Below the pieces are notes generated by a model, which was not told the DNA's origin, ran no database searches, and worked only from the letters and a program-made list of their open reading frames with translations. The translations under genes and the position numbers were made by a program. DNA of 64,000 nt from Chloroflexota bacterium (GTDB lineage: Bacteria > Chloroflexota > Anaerolineae > Aggregatilineales > J027): NCBI GenBank assembly GCA_024434115.1, contig QMIT01000011.1, forward strand, positions 183,585-247,584, written 5' to 3'. This document shows, piece by piece, positions 45,256 through 54,532 of the stretch. The first letter of the stretch is position 1. The number at the start of each line of letters is the position of its first letter.

Positions 45256-47259
45256 ATGACCAATACTGCAATTCCGAACGACCCAATCGGCCCGTTGACT
45301 CCTGACGGCGATACCGTGCCCAAGAATTTCCTTAAAACCGCGAAAAAACTCGGTTGTCAGGTGGCGATGCGCAAAAAGCGCTTTGGCATCTGGCAGGAAC
45401 ACATATGGAGTGACAGCTTCCAGCATGTTCACGATTTTTGCTTGGGGCTGGTCAGCATGGGCCTTCAGCGTGGCGACAAAGTAGGTATCGTGGGCGATAA
45501 CGACCTCGAATATTATTGGGCCGAACTCGCCGCCCAATCTGCTGGAGGCATTACCATCGGCATTTTTACCGATGCCACCCCCCGCGAACTGGAATATTTG
45601 CTGAACAACTCCGAAGCCTCGTTTTTGGTCGCCCAAGATCAGGAACAGGTAGATCATGCGCTCGAAATCCGCGATAAAGTGCCGAATATCAAACGGGTCA
45701 TTTATTGGGATGAAAAGAGTCTGCGCGGCTATCACGACGATTGGCTGATTTCATTTAGCGGCGTTGAGGCGTTGGGTCGAGAATATGCCAAAACGCATCC
45801 CGGTATTTATGAGGAATTGGTGTCGCAAGGCAAAGGCGATGATATTGCCATTCTGAGCTATACCAGCGGCACTACCAGCCTACCCAAAGGCGCAATGATT
45901 TTGCACCGCAACCTTATCTATGGGGCGCGTCATGTATATACCATTATGCCTGTGGATCAAAATGACGATTATGTCTCGTTCAGTCCGCTGGCATGGATTA
46001 CGGAGCAATCACTCGGCCTAACCTATCATGTGACCTATGGGACAGTGATTAATTTTCCTGAAAAAGCCGAAACCGTGCAGCAGGATATTCGGGAAATCGC
46101 CCCTGTCACACTCCTTTTCCCCAGTCGTCTTTGGGAAAGTTTGGTTAGCATCGTGCAAGCGCGAATGGATGACTCTTTTTGGATTAATCGCTGGCTCTAT
46201 AAACGCTTTTTGCCGATTGGCTATAAACTGGCTGAAATCGAGGAAAGGGGCAAGCGTCCCAACCCTCTGATGCAGCTTTTGCGCTTTATCGGGGAACTTG
46301 CCCTTTTTGGTCCGCTACGCGATAAATTGGGCCTCTCGCGGATCCGCTATGCCTATACCTCTGGTGCAGCCCTCAGTCCCGACGTGCTGCGTTTCTTCCG
46401 CGCCATCAATGTTGACCTGCATCAACTCTACGGGTCAACCGAATGCCAAACTCACACCATTCATTACCCCGGCGATGTGCGCATGGGCACAGTCGGCAAA
46501 GCCCCACCAACGGTTGAGGTCAAACTGGGTGAGGGTGGTGAGATTATGGTCAAGAGCCGCAGCGTCTTTGCGGGCTACTATAAAGATGACGAAAAGACCC
46601 AAAAAGCCCTAACTTCGGATGGTTGGTTTAAGACAGGCGATGCGGGCTATGTGGATGAAAATGGGCATCTCATTTACCTTGACCGCGTGTCTGACCTGAT
46701 TACCCTTTCTAGCGGTGAGCATTTTAGCCCTCAATATATCGAAGGTCGCCTCAAATTTAGCCCGTACATTTATGACACAATGGCGGTTGGTGGATTTGAT
46801 ATGCCGTATGTGAGCGCCCTGATTACTCTCGATTTTGAAAACGTGGCACGCTGGGCCGAAAAGCGTGGTCTTTCTTTTACGACGATGGTTGACCTCTCCC
46901 AACGCGATGAGATTGCCGAACTCATCATGGAAGATGTCACCCGCACCAACAAGACCCTGCCGCCGCCTGCCCGTATCCGCCGATTTGTCATTTTGCCGCG
47001 TGCTTTTGACCCGGATGAAGAGGAACTCACTCGCACCCGCAAGCTGCGCCGTCGGTTTATGGAGCAAAAGCACGGTGATGTCCTAAATGCTATTTACGGC
47101 GGTGAATCTATGCTGCTTGTTCGTTCCGAAGTGCGCTATCGGGATGGGCGCGTGGGCCATACCGAAACCGAAGTGCGTGTACGCAACGTTGGCGATACCC
47201 AAGACCTACCTGTGGTCAAATTGGGTGGTTTTGAAGCGCCTCAAATGGCAGGTGATTAG
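45256..47259 (+). CDS. AMP-forming acyl-CoA synthetase (long-chain type)
   Basis: I chose ATG 45256 (GAGGG 6 bases upstream) over an in-frame GTG at 45253. The 667-residue product has the adenylate-forming motifs: ILSYTSGTTSLPKGAMI (P-loop), YTSGAALSPDVLRFF, LYGSTECQ and GWFKTGDAGYVDENGHL, then YLDRVSDLITLSSG and the C-terminal lid. It forms an acyl-adenylate, then acyl-CoA. Length and the RVSDLI region fit the long-chain fatty acid group, but aryl or branched acids cannot be excluded. Its place between LivG and LivH suggests that it activates the imported compound. Confidence 0.9.
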   Translation: MTNTAIPNDPIGPLTPDGDTVPKNFLKTAKKLGCQVAMRKKRFGIWQEHIWSDSFQHVHDFCLGLVSMGLQRGDKVGIVGDNDLEYYWAELAAQSAGGITIGIFTDATPRELEYLLNNSEASFLVAQDQEQVDHALEIRDKVPNIKRVIYWDEKSLRGYHDDWLISFSGVEALGREYAKTHPGIYEELVSQGKGDDIAILSYTSGTTSLPKGAMILHRNLIYGARHVYTIMPVDQNDDYVSFSPLAWITEQSLGLTYHVTYGTVINFPEKAETVQQDIREIAPVTLLFPSRLWESLVSIVQARMDDSFWINRWLYKRFLPIGYKLAEIEERGKRPNPLMQLLRFIGELALFGPLRDKLGLSRIRYAYTSGAALSPDVLRFFRAINVDLHQLYGSTECQTHTIHYPGDVRMGTVGKAPPTVEVKLGEGGEIMVKSRSVFAGYYKDDEKTQKALTSDGWFKTGDAGYVDENGHLIYLDRVSDLITLSSGEHFSPQYIEGRLKFSPYIYDTMAVGGFDMPYVSALITLDFENVARWAEKRGLSFTTMVDLSQRDEIAELIMEDVTRTNKTLPPPARIRRFVILPRAFDPDEEELTRTRKLRRRFMEQKHGDVLNAIYGGESMLLVRSEVRYRDGRVGHTETEVRVRNVGDTQDLPVVKLGGFEAPQMAGD

Positions 47260-47284
47260 AAAATAATTTGGAGAGTTATTCTTT

Positions 47285-48565
47285 ATGTCGGATGTAAATA
47301 TACTCGGCCAGAGCCTTTTTAATATCATTCAATTCACGGTCTGGGGTATCCTCAGCGGCGGCATTTACGCGCTGGTGGCCCTCGGCATCGTCATCATCAA
47401 TAAAGCCTCCGGGGTATTTAATTTCGCACACGGCTGGTTGATGTTCATTGGTGGCCTCTTTTTCTGGCAAGTCTTTCAAAATGGCGCATCTGACCAAGTG
47501 ACCGCTGGCCTCAGTTTGGCGACGGCGTTTTTGGTGGTTGGTGGGGTCATGAGTATGGGGATTGGCGCAGTCGTCCTCCGGCCTGAAACCAGCAGTACAA
47601 CCGAAGGGTGGCAGGCCCGTCTTGAAAAAATCGGGCGCAAATGGCTAACGACCCTCACCAGCCGCCGCTTTCTAATCGCCCTAATACCTGCGCTGGTTGC
47701 CGCTGTGGTGATGGCATTTTTGCTTAATCAAGAGGATTCCAAAATCCTGCGCGGCGCGATGGCGGGCATTGTCGGTAGTATTTTGATCGGCATGTTTGTC
47801 GAGCGCTTCACCATTCGCCCTCTGCTGGGTCAGCCCCTCTTGACGGCCATTTTGATGACGCTGGCGATAGGGTTCATTATTCAAGGCGCAACCCAACTCA
47901 TCTGGGGGGCAGACGAGCGCCCCATTCCGGTGTTTGTTGAAGAAAGTGAAAGTAAACCAATTTCCGTGCCGACGGGGATTGATGAGAATGGCAACACCAT
48001 CTACACCGTCATTGGATACGACATTTTGCCTCCGCGTGCCCTGCCGGATTATCAGGTGGATACCGAGAGCGCCTTGGGTGAATCACTGCGTTTCCCGCGT
48101 AACCTGACATGGGGTTTTGCGATTGCCATTGCGACCTTTTTGGCCTTCGTCTGGTTGTTCCAATATACCTCCATTGGTTTGGCGATGCGGGCCACCGCCG
48201 AAAATCAGGTTTTGGCTGAAAGTGTCGGTCTACGAGTCCGCCTGATTCTCGCCATTGTGTGGGGCACGGTTGCGGTCATGGCAGGTATCGCCGGAGTGAT
48301 TCAAGGCACAGGCGGGTCGGGACTTAGTGCCCTCGTCATTCCCGCGCTGGCCCTGCGTGTGTTCCCAGCGGTGTTGTTGGGTGGCATGGATTCCGTCACG
48401 GGTGCGCTCGTCGGCGGGATTATTATCGGCATCGTCGAACAACTGAGTATTTTGTTTATTTCGACCACTGCCGCCCAAGAATTTGCCCCATTCATCGTGC
48501 TGATTACCGTTTTATACTTTAAGCCAACTGGCCTCTTTGGTCAGAAGCGCATTGATCGTGTGTAG
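47285..48565 (+). CDS. livH: Branched-chain amino acid-type ABC permease (LivH-like)
   Basis: The 426-residue permease begins with FNIIQFTVWGILSGGIYALVALGIVIINKASGVFNFAHG, of which GGIYALVALG and NFAHG are LivH hallmarks. The later segment IGLAMRATAENQVLAESVG is the conserved cytoplasmic loop contacting the ATPase. It is longer than the usual 290-310 residues because of two extra regions: a hydrophobic and polar segment near 85-165 and an extracytoplasmic loop near 220-270. Overall about ten helices. It stands 25 bases after the acyl-CoA synthetase gene. Confidence 0.92.
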   Translation: MSDVNILGQSLFNIIQFTVWGILSGGIYALVALGIVIINKASGVFNFAHGWLMFIGGLFFWQVFQNGASDQVTAGLSLATAFLVVGGVMSMGIGAVVLRPETSSTTEGWQARLEKIGRKWLTTLTSRRFLIALIPALVAAVVMAFLLNQEDSKILRGAMAGIVGSILIGMFVERFTIRPLLGQPLLTAILMTLAIGFIIQGATQLIWGADERPIPVFVEESESKPISVPTGIDENGNTIYTVIGYDILPPRALPDYQVDTESALGESLRFPRNLTWGFAIAIATFLAFVWLFQYTSIGLAMRATAENQVLAESVGLRVRLILAIVWGTVAVMAGIAGVIQGTGGSGLSALVIPALALRVFPAVLLGGMDSVTGALVGGIIIGIVEQLSILFISTTAAQEFAPFIVLITVLYFKPTGLFGQKRIDRV

Positions 48566-48579
48566 GAGATTGATACACC

Positions 48580-49737
48580 ATGCGTCCTAGCGGTATCTAT
48601 GATGTCAACTACATTCAAGATCAGTCGCTTGTCCGTACACGGGTAGACCTGTTTTGGGTGGGTTTTTTCTTGCTGTTACTAATCGCTATACCCTTGCTAT
48701 CGAGTCAAGGTGGGTTGGGAGCCAGCATCGTTCCTCTGCGCCTCCTAAGCATCTTGACGACAGGCGGCATTTATCTGATTTCCGTGACAGGCCTCAATAT
48801 TTTGCTGGGCTATAATGGGCAAATCTCATTGGGGCAGGCTGCCTTCATGATGGTCGGGGCGTACACGTCGGCTTTGCTGGTGCGGGATAGTGGATTCTCA
48901 ATTGTGTTTGCGTTGCCCATTGCTGCAATAGTTTCAGGCGTGCTGGGAATTCTATTTGGCCTGTCTGCCCTACGTGTCAAAGGATTTTATTTGGCGATGG
49001 CGACCCTCAGCGCCCAATTTATGATCCCTTGGGCTTTCACCAGCTATGACGCCGAAAAAATCTCCCGGCCCTTCAAGTCCATCGGTTTTCTGCATGACTT
49101 TTTCCGCAATTTGGATTTTGGTGGGTCAGAAATGATCGTGCCGAACGCCAGCATTTTGGGCGAGGAATTTACTACCACCCTCGACAAATATTACATCGTG
49201 TTGTTTTTTGTGATTTTTACGTGGATTGCAGCACGCAACCTGTTACGCAGTCGAGTTGGGCGAGCATGGATTTCGATTCGAGACAATGACCTCGCCGCCG
49301 AGCAGTTGGGTATCAATGTATTTCGATACAAAATGATGGCCTTTTTTGTCTGCGCGGTCTATGCGGGCATCGCCGGAAGCCTGAAAGCCCATATTGATGG
49401 TAACATCACCAAAGACGCCTACAACATTGAAGTCAGCATTCGCTTACTGGCGATGTTGGTGATTGGCGGGGCAGGTTTTGCACTTGGCCCGACTTTTGGT
49501 GTCGGCTTTTTCCTATTTATGGATCGCTATATCGTCCATTGGCTGCGCGATTTATTTGAGAAGCGCATTGTTGAAGTCCTGACGTTTATTAATCCTGCCA
49601 ACGTCCCCGGCGCACTGCCACCACTATTGTTGGGGATGCTACTGGCGCTGTTTTTAATTTATCAGCCGAGGGGTATCGCGTATCGCTGGGCGATCTTGCA
49701 GGCGGCATGGCGTCTGAGGCCCTTTACCAAAGTCTAA
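48580..49737 (+). CDS. livM: Branched-chain amino acid-type ABC permease (LivM-like)
   Basis: The 385-residue permease has LNILLGYNGQISLGQAAFMMVGAYTSALL (LGYNGQISLGQAAF is the LivM signature) and SRVGRAWISIRDNDLAAEQLGIN, the ATPase-contact loop. About nine helices, with a short extracytoplasmic loop in the middle. It begins 14 bases after livH and pairs with it to form the membrane channel of the importer. Confidence 0.93.
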   Translation: MRPSGIYDVNYIQDQSLVRTRVDLFWVGFFLLLLIAIPLLSSQGGLGASIVPLRLLSILTTGGIYLISVTGLNILLGYNGQISLGQAAFMMVGAYTSALLVRDSGFSIVFALPIAAIVSGVLGILFGLSALRVKGFYLAMATLSAQFMIPWAFTSYDAEKISRPFKSIGFLHDFFRNLDFGGSEMIVPNASILGEEFTTTLDKYYIVLFFVIFTWIAARNLLRSRVGRAWISIRDNDLAAEQLGINVFRYKMMAFFVCAVYAGIAGSLKAHIDGNITKDAYNIEVSIRLLAMLVIGGAGFALGPTFGVGFFLFMDRYIVHWLRDLFEKRIVEVLTFINPANVPGALPPLLLGMLLALFLIYQPRGIAYRWAILQAAWRLRPFTKV

Positions 49738-49874
49738 GCTATAATCCCTATAATCAATCCGACGAGTGAAGAGGTTCCATAGACATGATGGAGGGGTGGA
49801 GCATCAAGGAAAAAAACTGTCTTTGAATTTAGTTTTTGTCCCGTTTAAAAACCGAGTTTAGGAGAAAAGTACCC

Positions 49875-51275
49875 ATGAAAAAGCATTTTGTGATATTGCT
49901 CGTGCTGATTGCGGTGTTGGCGACTGTCGCCCTGCCCTCGGCATTGGCGAATCGTTCAACCAACCCGGATCGCATGGTCAATCAACAGAGCGGACGCGCC
50001 GAATGTGCGGTGAATCTGGCGGATGAAGGCGTCAGCGAAGTTTCGTTCTTTCACTTCGGCGATCTCAGCGGCCCCTATCGTCCTATCAGTCAGCCGCTGG
50101 TAGCCGGGCTGACCGACGCGATGGCCTACTTCAATTCTGAAGAAGGCGGTGGTGGTCTGTGCGGTGCTGAAATCACGATGGTCTATGAAGACACCGGTGG
50201 TGATGCGGCGAAATCCACTGAATACTGGGCGGACTTCACTTCACGTGAAGGCAATGAGAAACCGCGCATCATTTTCCTATACTCCAGCACGGATGCGGAA
50301 AATCTGCGTGAACAAGCTGCCGAACTCAAGATGCCGATTCTGTTGGCAGCGGGTAGCGAAAAATCACTCTATGGTGAAGACCAGACCCCCGGATGGGTGT
50401 TTGCCGCGATTCCTTCCTACGCCGATCAAATGGGCCTGTTCTGTGAATATGTGGCGGAAAATTGGGAAGCAATGGGTATGGAAGGCACGCCTACGATTGG
50501 ACACCTAAGCTGGAATATCGCTTTTGGTCAATCCAGTGACACGGCGGAAACTCGTGCCTACTGTGAGGGTCTGGGTGTTGGTTATGCTGGCGCTGAATAC
50601 TTCCTGCCGATTGGTACGCCTGACCTGTCCGGTCAATTGAAGAAACTGACTGATGCGGGTGCAAATATCATCTACACAACCACACTGGCGACTGGTTCAA
50701 GTCAAGTCATCCGCGCTATTGTGGGTGCTGGTTTGCAGGATGAGATACTCGTGGGTGGCCCCAACTGGATTTTGGACACGTCAGTTTATTTTCTATCGGG
50801 TGCGGATTCCGATGGGGTCGTTGGCACGCTGCCCTATGTATGGTGGGATCAATTGGATAACCCCGGTGTTCAGATTGTGAACAACGCATGGGTCACCAAT
50901 CGTCTATCAGTCGCAACCAACGATGAAGAACGCACAGCTGCTTATGCGACCCGTAATATCGCCTATCTGACTTCATGGGCTTTGCTCGATCTATGGATTG
51001 ATGTGATGACCCGTGCCATCAACGAAGCGGGCAGTTTTGAGGCGGTAACAGGCGAAACCCTCTACAATCTGCTCAATGCTGGTTATCAATACAGCGCGAT
51101 GCAGGGGATGGTTGAATATGCCTTTGACGCCAATACCCGTTCCCAAACCCATGCCTACGTTGGGGCGATTGATTTTGTAGAGCGGGATGGGCAAGTCCAA
51201 CCCACCATTGGCCCACTGACCGAACTGCGCGAACTGCCCGATTTGCGCGTCGGCGGTGCGGATGTACCCCAATAA
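49875..51275 (+). CDS. ABC transporter substrate-binding protein (LivK-like)
   Basis: I chose ATG 49875, with GGAG upstream, over an in-frame start at 49836. The 466-residue product has a signal peptide (about residues 1-25, ending ALA-N) followed by a periplasmic-binding type I fold: FFHFGDLSGPY, EITMVYEDTGGDAAKS, KMPILLAAGSEKSLYG and TPDLSGQLKKLTDAGANIIYTT. It supplies ligand to the LivHM/GF importer. Two TATAAT hexamers at 49740-49754 could drive it separately, but both lack a good -35. Confidence 0.9.
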   Translation: MKKHFVILLVLIAVLATVALPSALANRSTNPDRMVNQQSGRAECAVNLADEGVSEVSFFHFGDLSGPYRPISQPLVAGLTDAMAYFNSEEGGGGLCGAEITMVYEDTGGDAAKSTEYWADFTSREGNEKPRIIFLYSSTDAENLREQAAELKMPILLAAGSEKSLYGEDQTPGWVFAAIPSYADQMGLFCEYVAENWEAMGMEGTPTIGHLSWNIAFGQSSDTAETRAYCEGLGVGYAGAEYFLPIGTPDLSGQLKKLTDAGANIIYTTTLATGSSQVIRAIVGAGLQDEILVGGPNWILDTSVYFLSGADSDGVVGTLPYVWWDQLDNPGVQIVNNAWVTNRLSVATNDEERTAAYATRNIAYLTSWALLDLWIDVMTRAINEAGSFEAVTGETLYNLLNAGYQYSAMQGMVEYAFDANTRSQTHAYVGAIDFVERDGQVQPTIGPLTELRELPDLRVGGADVPQ

Positions 51276-51293
51276 ATAATTGACACTTCTATT

Positions 51294-51334
51294 AAGGGAG
51301 GGGTTTATAACTCCTCCCTTATGGGACATTTTTT
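51294..51334 (+). terminator. Strong hairpin between the binding-protein gene and livF
   Basis: A 12-base stem (51294-51305 with 51309-51320, one G-T pair) closes a 3-base loop. The T run (51329-51334) begins 8 bases after the stem, so it is a weak terminator at best and may mainly protect the 3' end of the upstream message. Confidence 0.65.
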
Positions 51335-51347
51335 GAGGCAAAAATAG

Positions 51348-52142
51348 ATGTTAGAAGTCAACAATATTGAAGTGATTTATAGTAGTGTGATTCTCGTGCT
51401 GCGTGGCATCTCATTTAAGGTACAGTCCGGTCAAGCCGTCGCGTTGATGGGGCCGAATGGCGCAGGCAAAAGCACTACGCTCAAAGCCATTAGCGGCCTC
51501 TTGCACAGTGAAGACGGTGAGGTGACACGCGGTTCGATTACGTGGGAAGGCCAGCGCATTGACGGTCAATCGGCAGAAGAAATTGTGCGCAAGGGCATTT
51601 TCCAAGTCATCGAAGCCCGTCCCCTGTTCCGCCATCTGACCGTTGAGGAAAATTTGCGCGTCGGCGGCATGGTTTATCAAGGTGGGCGTGAAACCAAACG
51701 CGATCTTGAAAAGGTCTATGATTATTTTCCCCGCCTACGTGACATGCGTGGCCGTACCAGCGGCTATTTATCTGGTGGTGAGCAGCAGATGTTGGTGATA
51801 GGTCGCGCGTTAATGGGCCACCCCAAACTCATGATGCTGGATGAGCCGTCACTGGGATTAGCCCCGCTGTTGGTGCAAGAAATTTTTTCGATTGTGAAGC
51901 AGGTTCGCCAGCAAGAAGGAATTTCTGTTCTGCTGGTCGAACAAAATGCCCGTGCCGCGCTCGACTTGGTAGATTACGGCTATGTCATGGAAAATGGGCG
52001 CATCGTGATGGATGGCACCAAAGAACAGTTAATTTCCAACGAAGACATCAAAGAATTTTATCTCGGCCTCGGTCAAAAAGGGGAGCGCAAGAGCTACCGC
52101 GAGGTCAAACATTATAAGCGCCGCAAACGCTGGCTTGGCTAA
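51348..52142 (+). CDS. livF: Branched-chain amino acid-type ABC transporter ATP-binding protein (LivF-like)
   Basis: The 264-residue ATPase has Walker A GPNGAGKSTTLKAISG, signature YLSGGEQQMLVIGRALM and Walker B LMMLDEPSLGLAP, the LivF pattern. The C-terminal extension after residue 240 is basic (YREVKHYKRRKRW). It completes the importer, but it lies downstream of the binding-protein gene and a strong hairpin, so its expression may be set lower. Confidence 0.93.
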   Translation: MLEVNNIEVIYSSVILVLRGISFKVQSGQAVALMGPNGAGKSTTLKAISGLLHSEDGEVTRGSITWEGQRIDGQSAEEIVRKGIFQVIEARPLFRHLTVEENLRVGGMVYQGGRETKRDLEKVYDYFPRLRDMRGRTSGYLSGGEQQMLVIGRALMGHPKLMMLDEPSLGLAPLLVQEIFSIVKQVRQQEGISVLLVEQNARAALDLVDYGYVMENGRIVMDGTKEQLISNEDIKEFYLGLGQKGERKSYREVKHYKRRKRWLG

Positions 52143-52156
52143 TCCTCCTATCCCCT

Positions 52157-53311
52157 ATGCGAAACATACTGTTGTTTGATGTAGATGGTGTTCTAATTCA
52201 TCCAGAGGGCTACAAAGTGGCCCTGCGCCGCACCATTGATTATTTTGCGACGTTGATGGGATGCCCCCCCATCAATTTTACCGACGATGAAATCTCGATT
52301 TTTGAAGCCTGTGGTCTAACCAATGAATGGGATTCGGCGGCCTTCGCAGTTGGCTTGATATTGACACAGGCCCTTGCCGAACATCCAAATTTACAAGCCG
52401 ATACACTCGAAGGCACATTCGCCAATATCCGGCAATCTGCCAATCTCTATCCCCGACCCGATTTTGTAAGCCATGTGCGACAGGTGGCGGCGCGGAATCA
52501 TAATGGTGATGCCCCGACCCCCCACGCTCTCGCTTATTTACAAGAATCTGCTAATCATCCATTTTTGCCCCTGTTTTTGGGTGATATTTATTCGCTGGAT
52601 ACCCCGACGACGCGCATTCAGCAGGTGCATACATTGGGGAGTGCGGGTTTTGCCAGAACCTATGGGATGCCTGCCCCCTTTGAGATCGAAAGCACCCTCT
52701 TGGTTTATGATATGCCCCTGTTGAGTGAATCCAGCAAAGCCGCCCTTTTTAATTGGCGTAACCAACCCGACCATGATTTTGTGGTGTTCACGGCCCGCCC
52801 CAGTCTGCCCCCCCGCGATGCCGATTCTGACCCATTGGGATATGCCCCCGAAGGTGATTTCGCGGTGGAACTGCTTGGTTTCCATGATGTCCCATTGATT
52901 GGTGCGGGTCGGATGCAGTGGATAGCCTCTCATTACAACCGCACCCCCGGCGAATACATCAAACCCTATCCCGTGCAGGCATTGGCGGCGATTGGCGCGG
53001 CGATTTCTGGCAAGGAGGCCGAATCTCTCCATGCGGCAGCAATTTTATTTGAGCAAAAACGCCTGACCGGGCCATTAGCCGAATTGACCCACCAACCTAA
53101 TCGTGTGACCGTCTTTGAGGATTCGACAGGCGGTATCCGTGCCACTCGTCTGGCGGTGGAATTATTGCGCGAGGCAGGCATTGAAATCGAATTTCAAGCG
53201 ATTGGCGTCTCACCCCATGCTGATAAACAAGCCGCCCTGCGACAGGTGGCGAATCGGGTTGTGGATGATGTCAATGAGGGCCTAAATGAGATTATGAACA
53301 TGGTAGAATAG
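52157..53311 (+). CDS. HAD-superfamily hydrolase
   Basis: The 384-residue protein opens with LLFDVDGVLIHPEGY, the DxD motif I of HAD hydrolases. Motif II-like FVVFTARPSLPP and motif IV VTVFEDSTGGIRAT are also visible, with a large cap region between. It is longer than typical phosphatases. The substrate is unknown. It starts 14 bases after livF and could be co-transcribed, but no functional link is evident. Confidence 0.75.
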   Translation: MRNILLFDVDGVLIHPEGYKVALRRTIDYFATLMGCPPINFTDDEISIFEACGLTNEWDSAAFAVGLILTQALAEHPNLQADTLEGTFANIRQSANLYPRPDFVSHVRQVAARNHNGDAPTPHALAYLQESANHPFLPLFLGDIYSLDTPTTRIQQVHTLGSAGFARTYGMPAPFEIESTLLVYDMPLLSESSKAALFNWRNQPDHDFVVFTARPSLPPRDADSDPLGYAPEGDFAVELLGFHDVPLIGAGRMQWIASHYNRTPGEYIKPYPVQALAAIGAAISGKEAESLHAAAILFEQKRLTGPLAELTHQPNRVTVFEDSTGGIRATRLAVELLREAGIEIEFQAIGVSPHADKQAALRQVANRVVDDVNEGLNEIMNMVE

Positions 53312-53336
53312 GCTATGATATCAGTCGGAGGTAGTC

Positions 53337-53537
53337 ATGCAAATCCAAGTTCAAGAAAATTTGGTTCAGAAACTTGAGGAATTGGCTCAACAGCAACATC
53401 GTCCAATTAATGAACTTGTGACGGACGCGATTCAGCAGTATATCACACGCCTAGATGAAGAAGCCCAATTCAGGGCGGATGTACGAGCCGCTATGAAAGA
53501 GCATGAATGGCTGCTCAATGAGCTTGCTAAACAATGA
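53337..53537 (+). CDS. Ribbon-helix-helix-like antitoxin
   Basis: The 66-residue protein starts MQIQVQENLVQKLEELAQQ, a beta strand followed by helices (PINELVTDAIQQYITRL), the ribbon-helix-helix DNA-binding pattern seen in type II antitoxins. GGAGGT precedes the ATG. It overlaps the toxin gene by 4 bases (ATGA), the usual antitoxin-first arrangement, and would bind its own promoter and the toxin through its C-terminal part. Confidence 0.82.
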   Translation: MQIQVQENLVQKLEELAQQQHRPINELVTDAIQQYITRLDEEAQFRADVRAAMKEHEWLLNELAKQ

Positions 53538-53923
53538 CCCGGTATTTGACGGTGGATGAAATCCTCGTCATTAACGAAGAAGTCTTGGGTGGTGAAGCCC
53601 GGCTTCGGGATAGAGGGTTGCTTGAATCTGCCGTTGCGAGACCTATGGCAAGTGCTTTTGGGGAAGATGCGTATCCGAGTCTATTTGAAAAAGCAGCGGC
53701 ACTGCTAGATTCGTTAAGCCGCAATCATCCTTTTGTAGATGGCAACAAACGTACCGCCACCCTAGCCCTTGACCAATTTCTTAAAAAGAATGCTTGGCGA
53801 CCCAAATGGAATCTCGCCGACGCCCTCCAATTTATCCTCGCAGTGGCACAGGGTCAGCGCACCATCCCTGAAATTGCCGAGTGGCTTGCCAACAATACCG
53901 AACCGATTGCCTCACCCGAATAG
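53534..53923 (+). CDS. doc: Doc/Fic-domain toxin
   Basis: The 129-residue protein has the Doc-type Fic motif HPFVDGNKRTA with catalytic His65, preceded by the Doc-like start RYLTVDEILVINEEV and RDRGLLESAVARPM. Doc phosphorylates elongation factor Tu and halts translation; related Fic enzymes transfer AMP. Length is typical for Doc. It is paired with an RHH-like antitoxin rather than Phd. Its stop lies 4 bases from the convergent hisE. Confidence 0.9.
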   Translation: MTRYLTVDEILVINEEVLGGEARLRDRGLLESAVARPMASAFGEDAYPSLFEKAAALLDSLSRNHPFVDGNKRTATLALDQFLKKNAWRPKWNLADALQFILAVAQGQRTIPEIAEWLANNTEPIASPE

Positions 53924-53927
53924 ACTC

Positions 53928-54215
53928 TCATCTCGGTTTATGCCGCTTATCCAATTCTGCTGCAATATCCTCTGGTGTAAGGTTAAATTGGGCCAACAGC
54001 ACCAAACAGTGATATGTCAGGTCGGCCATTTCGGAAATTAGGCGTTCCTGCCCCTGCCCCTTCGCCGCCAACACCACTTCTACCGCTTCTTCACCGACTT
54101 TTTTGATAATTTCATCCTCTCCCGCCTCAAATAATGAATTGGTATACGAGCCGGGTTTGGGATTGGCTTTGCGGTCTTGGATAATGCCAAAAACACGTTC
54201 TAGGGTATCACTCAC
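53928..54215 (-). CDS. hisE: Phosphoribosyl-ATP pyrophosphatase
   Basis: The 95-residue protein has the HisE core: [25 protein letters not shown] (partial), [19 protein letters not shown] and [14 protein letters not shown], with the metal-binding E-E-x-x-E and E-x-x-D motifs. It hydrolyses PR-ATP to PR-AMP, step 2 of histidine synthesis. It is the last gene of the operon, overlapping hisI by 4 bases. HisE and HisI are separate proteins here rather than the fused HisIE. Confidence 0.95.
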   Translation of the reverse strand: MSDTLERVFGIIQDRKANPKPGSYTNSLFEAGEDEIIKKVGEEAVEVVLAAKGQGQERLISEMADLTYHCLVLLAQFNLTPEDIAAELDKRHKPR

Positions 54216-54532
54216 GAAAGTTCCTCCAATGCGCGGTAAAAACAGCTATACGCCCCCGTATGACAGGCTGCGCCAGCCGGGGCAACTTTAATTAAAAGCG
54301 TGTCGGCGTCGCAATCCACGCGGATTTCGACCACCTTTTGTATATTGCCACTCGTCGCACCTTTATGCCAGAGTTCTTGGCGACTGCGACTCCAAAACAC
54401 GGTTTCACCTGTCTCAATGGTCTTTTGCAGCGATTCACGGTTCATCCATGCCACCATCAACACCTGCCCCGTGCCATCATCTTGCACGACGGCAGGCAGC
54501 AAGCCGTTTTCATCCCATTTCAGGTTGTCCAT
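54212..54532 (-). CDS. hisI: Phosphoribosyl-AMP cyclohydrolase
   Basis: The 106-residue protein has the HisI motifs [47 protein letters not shown] and [11 protein letters not shown], with the zinc ligands. It opens the purine ring of PR-AMP, step 3. It overlaps the end of hisF by 23 bases and hisE by 4, so translation is coupled throughout. Confidence 0.95.
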   Translation of the reverse strand: MDNLKWDENGLLPAVVQDDGTGQVLMVAWMNRESLQKTIETGETVFWSRSRQELWHKGATSGNIQKVVEIRVDCDADTLLIKVAPAGAACHTGAYSCFYRALEELS

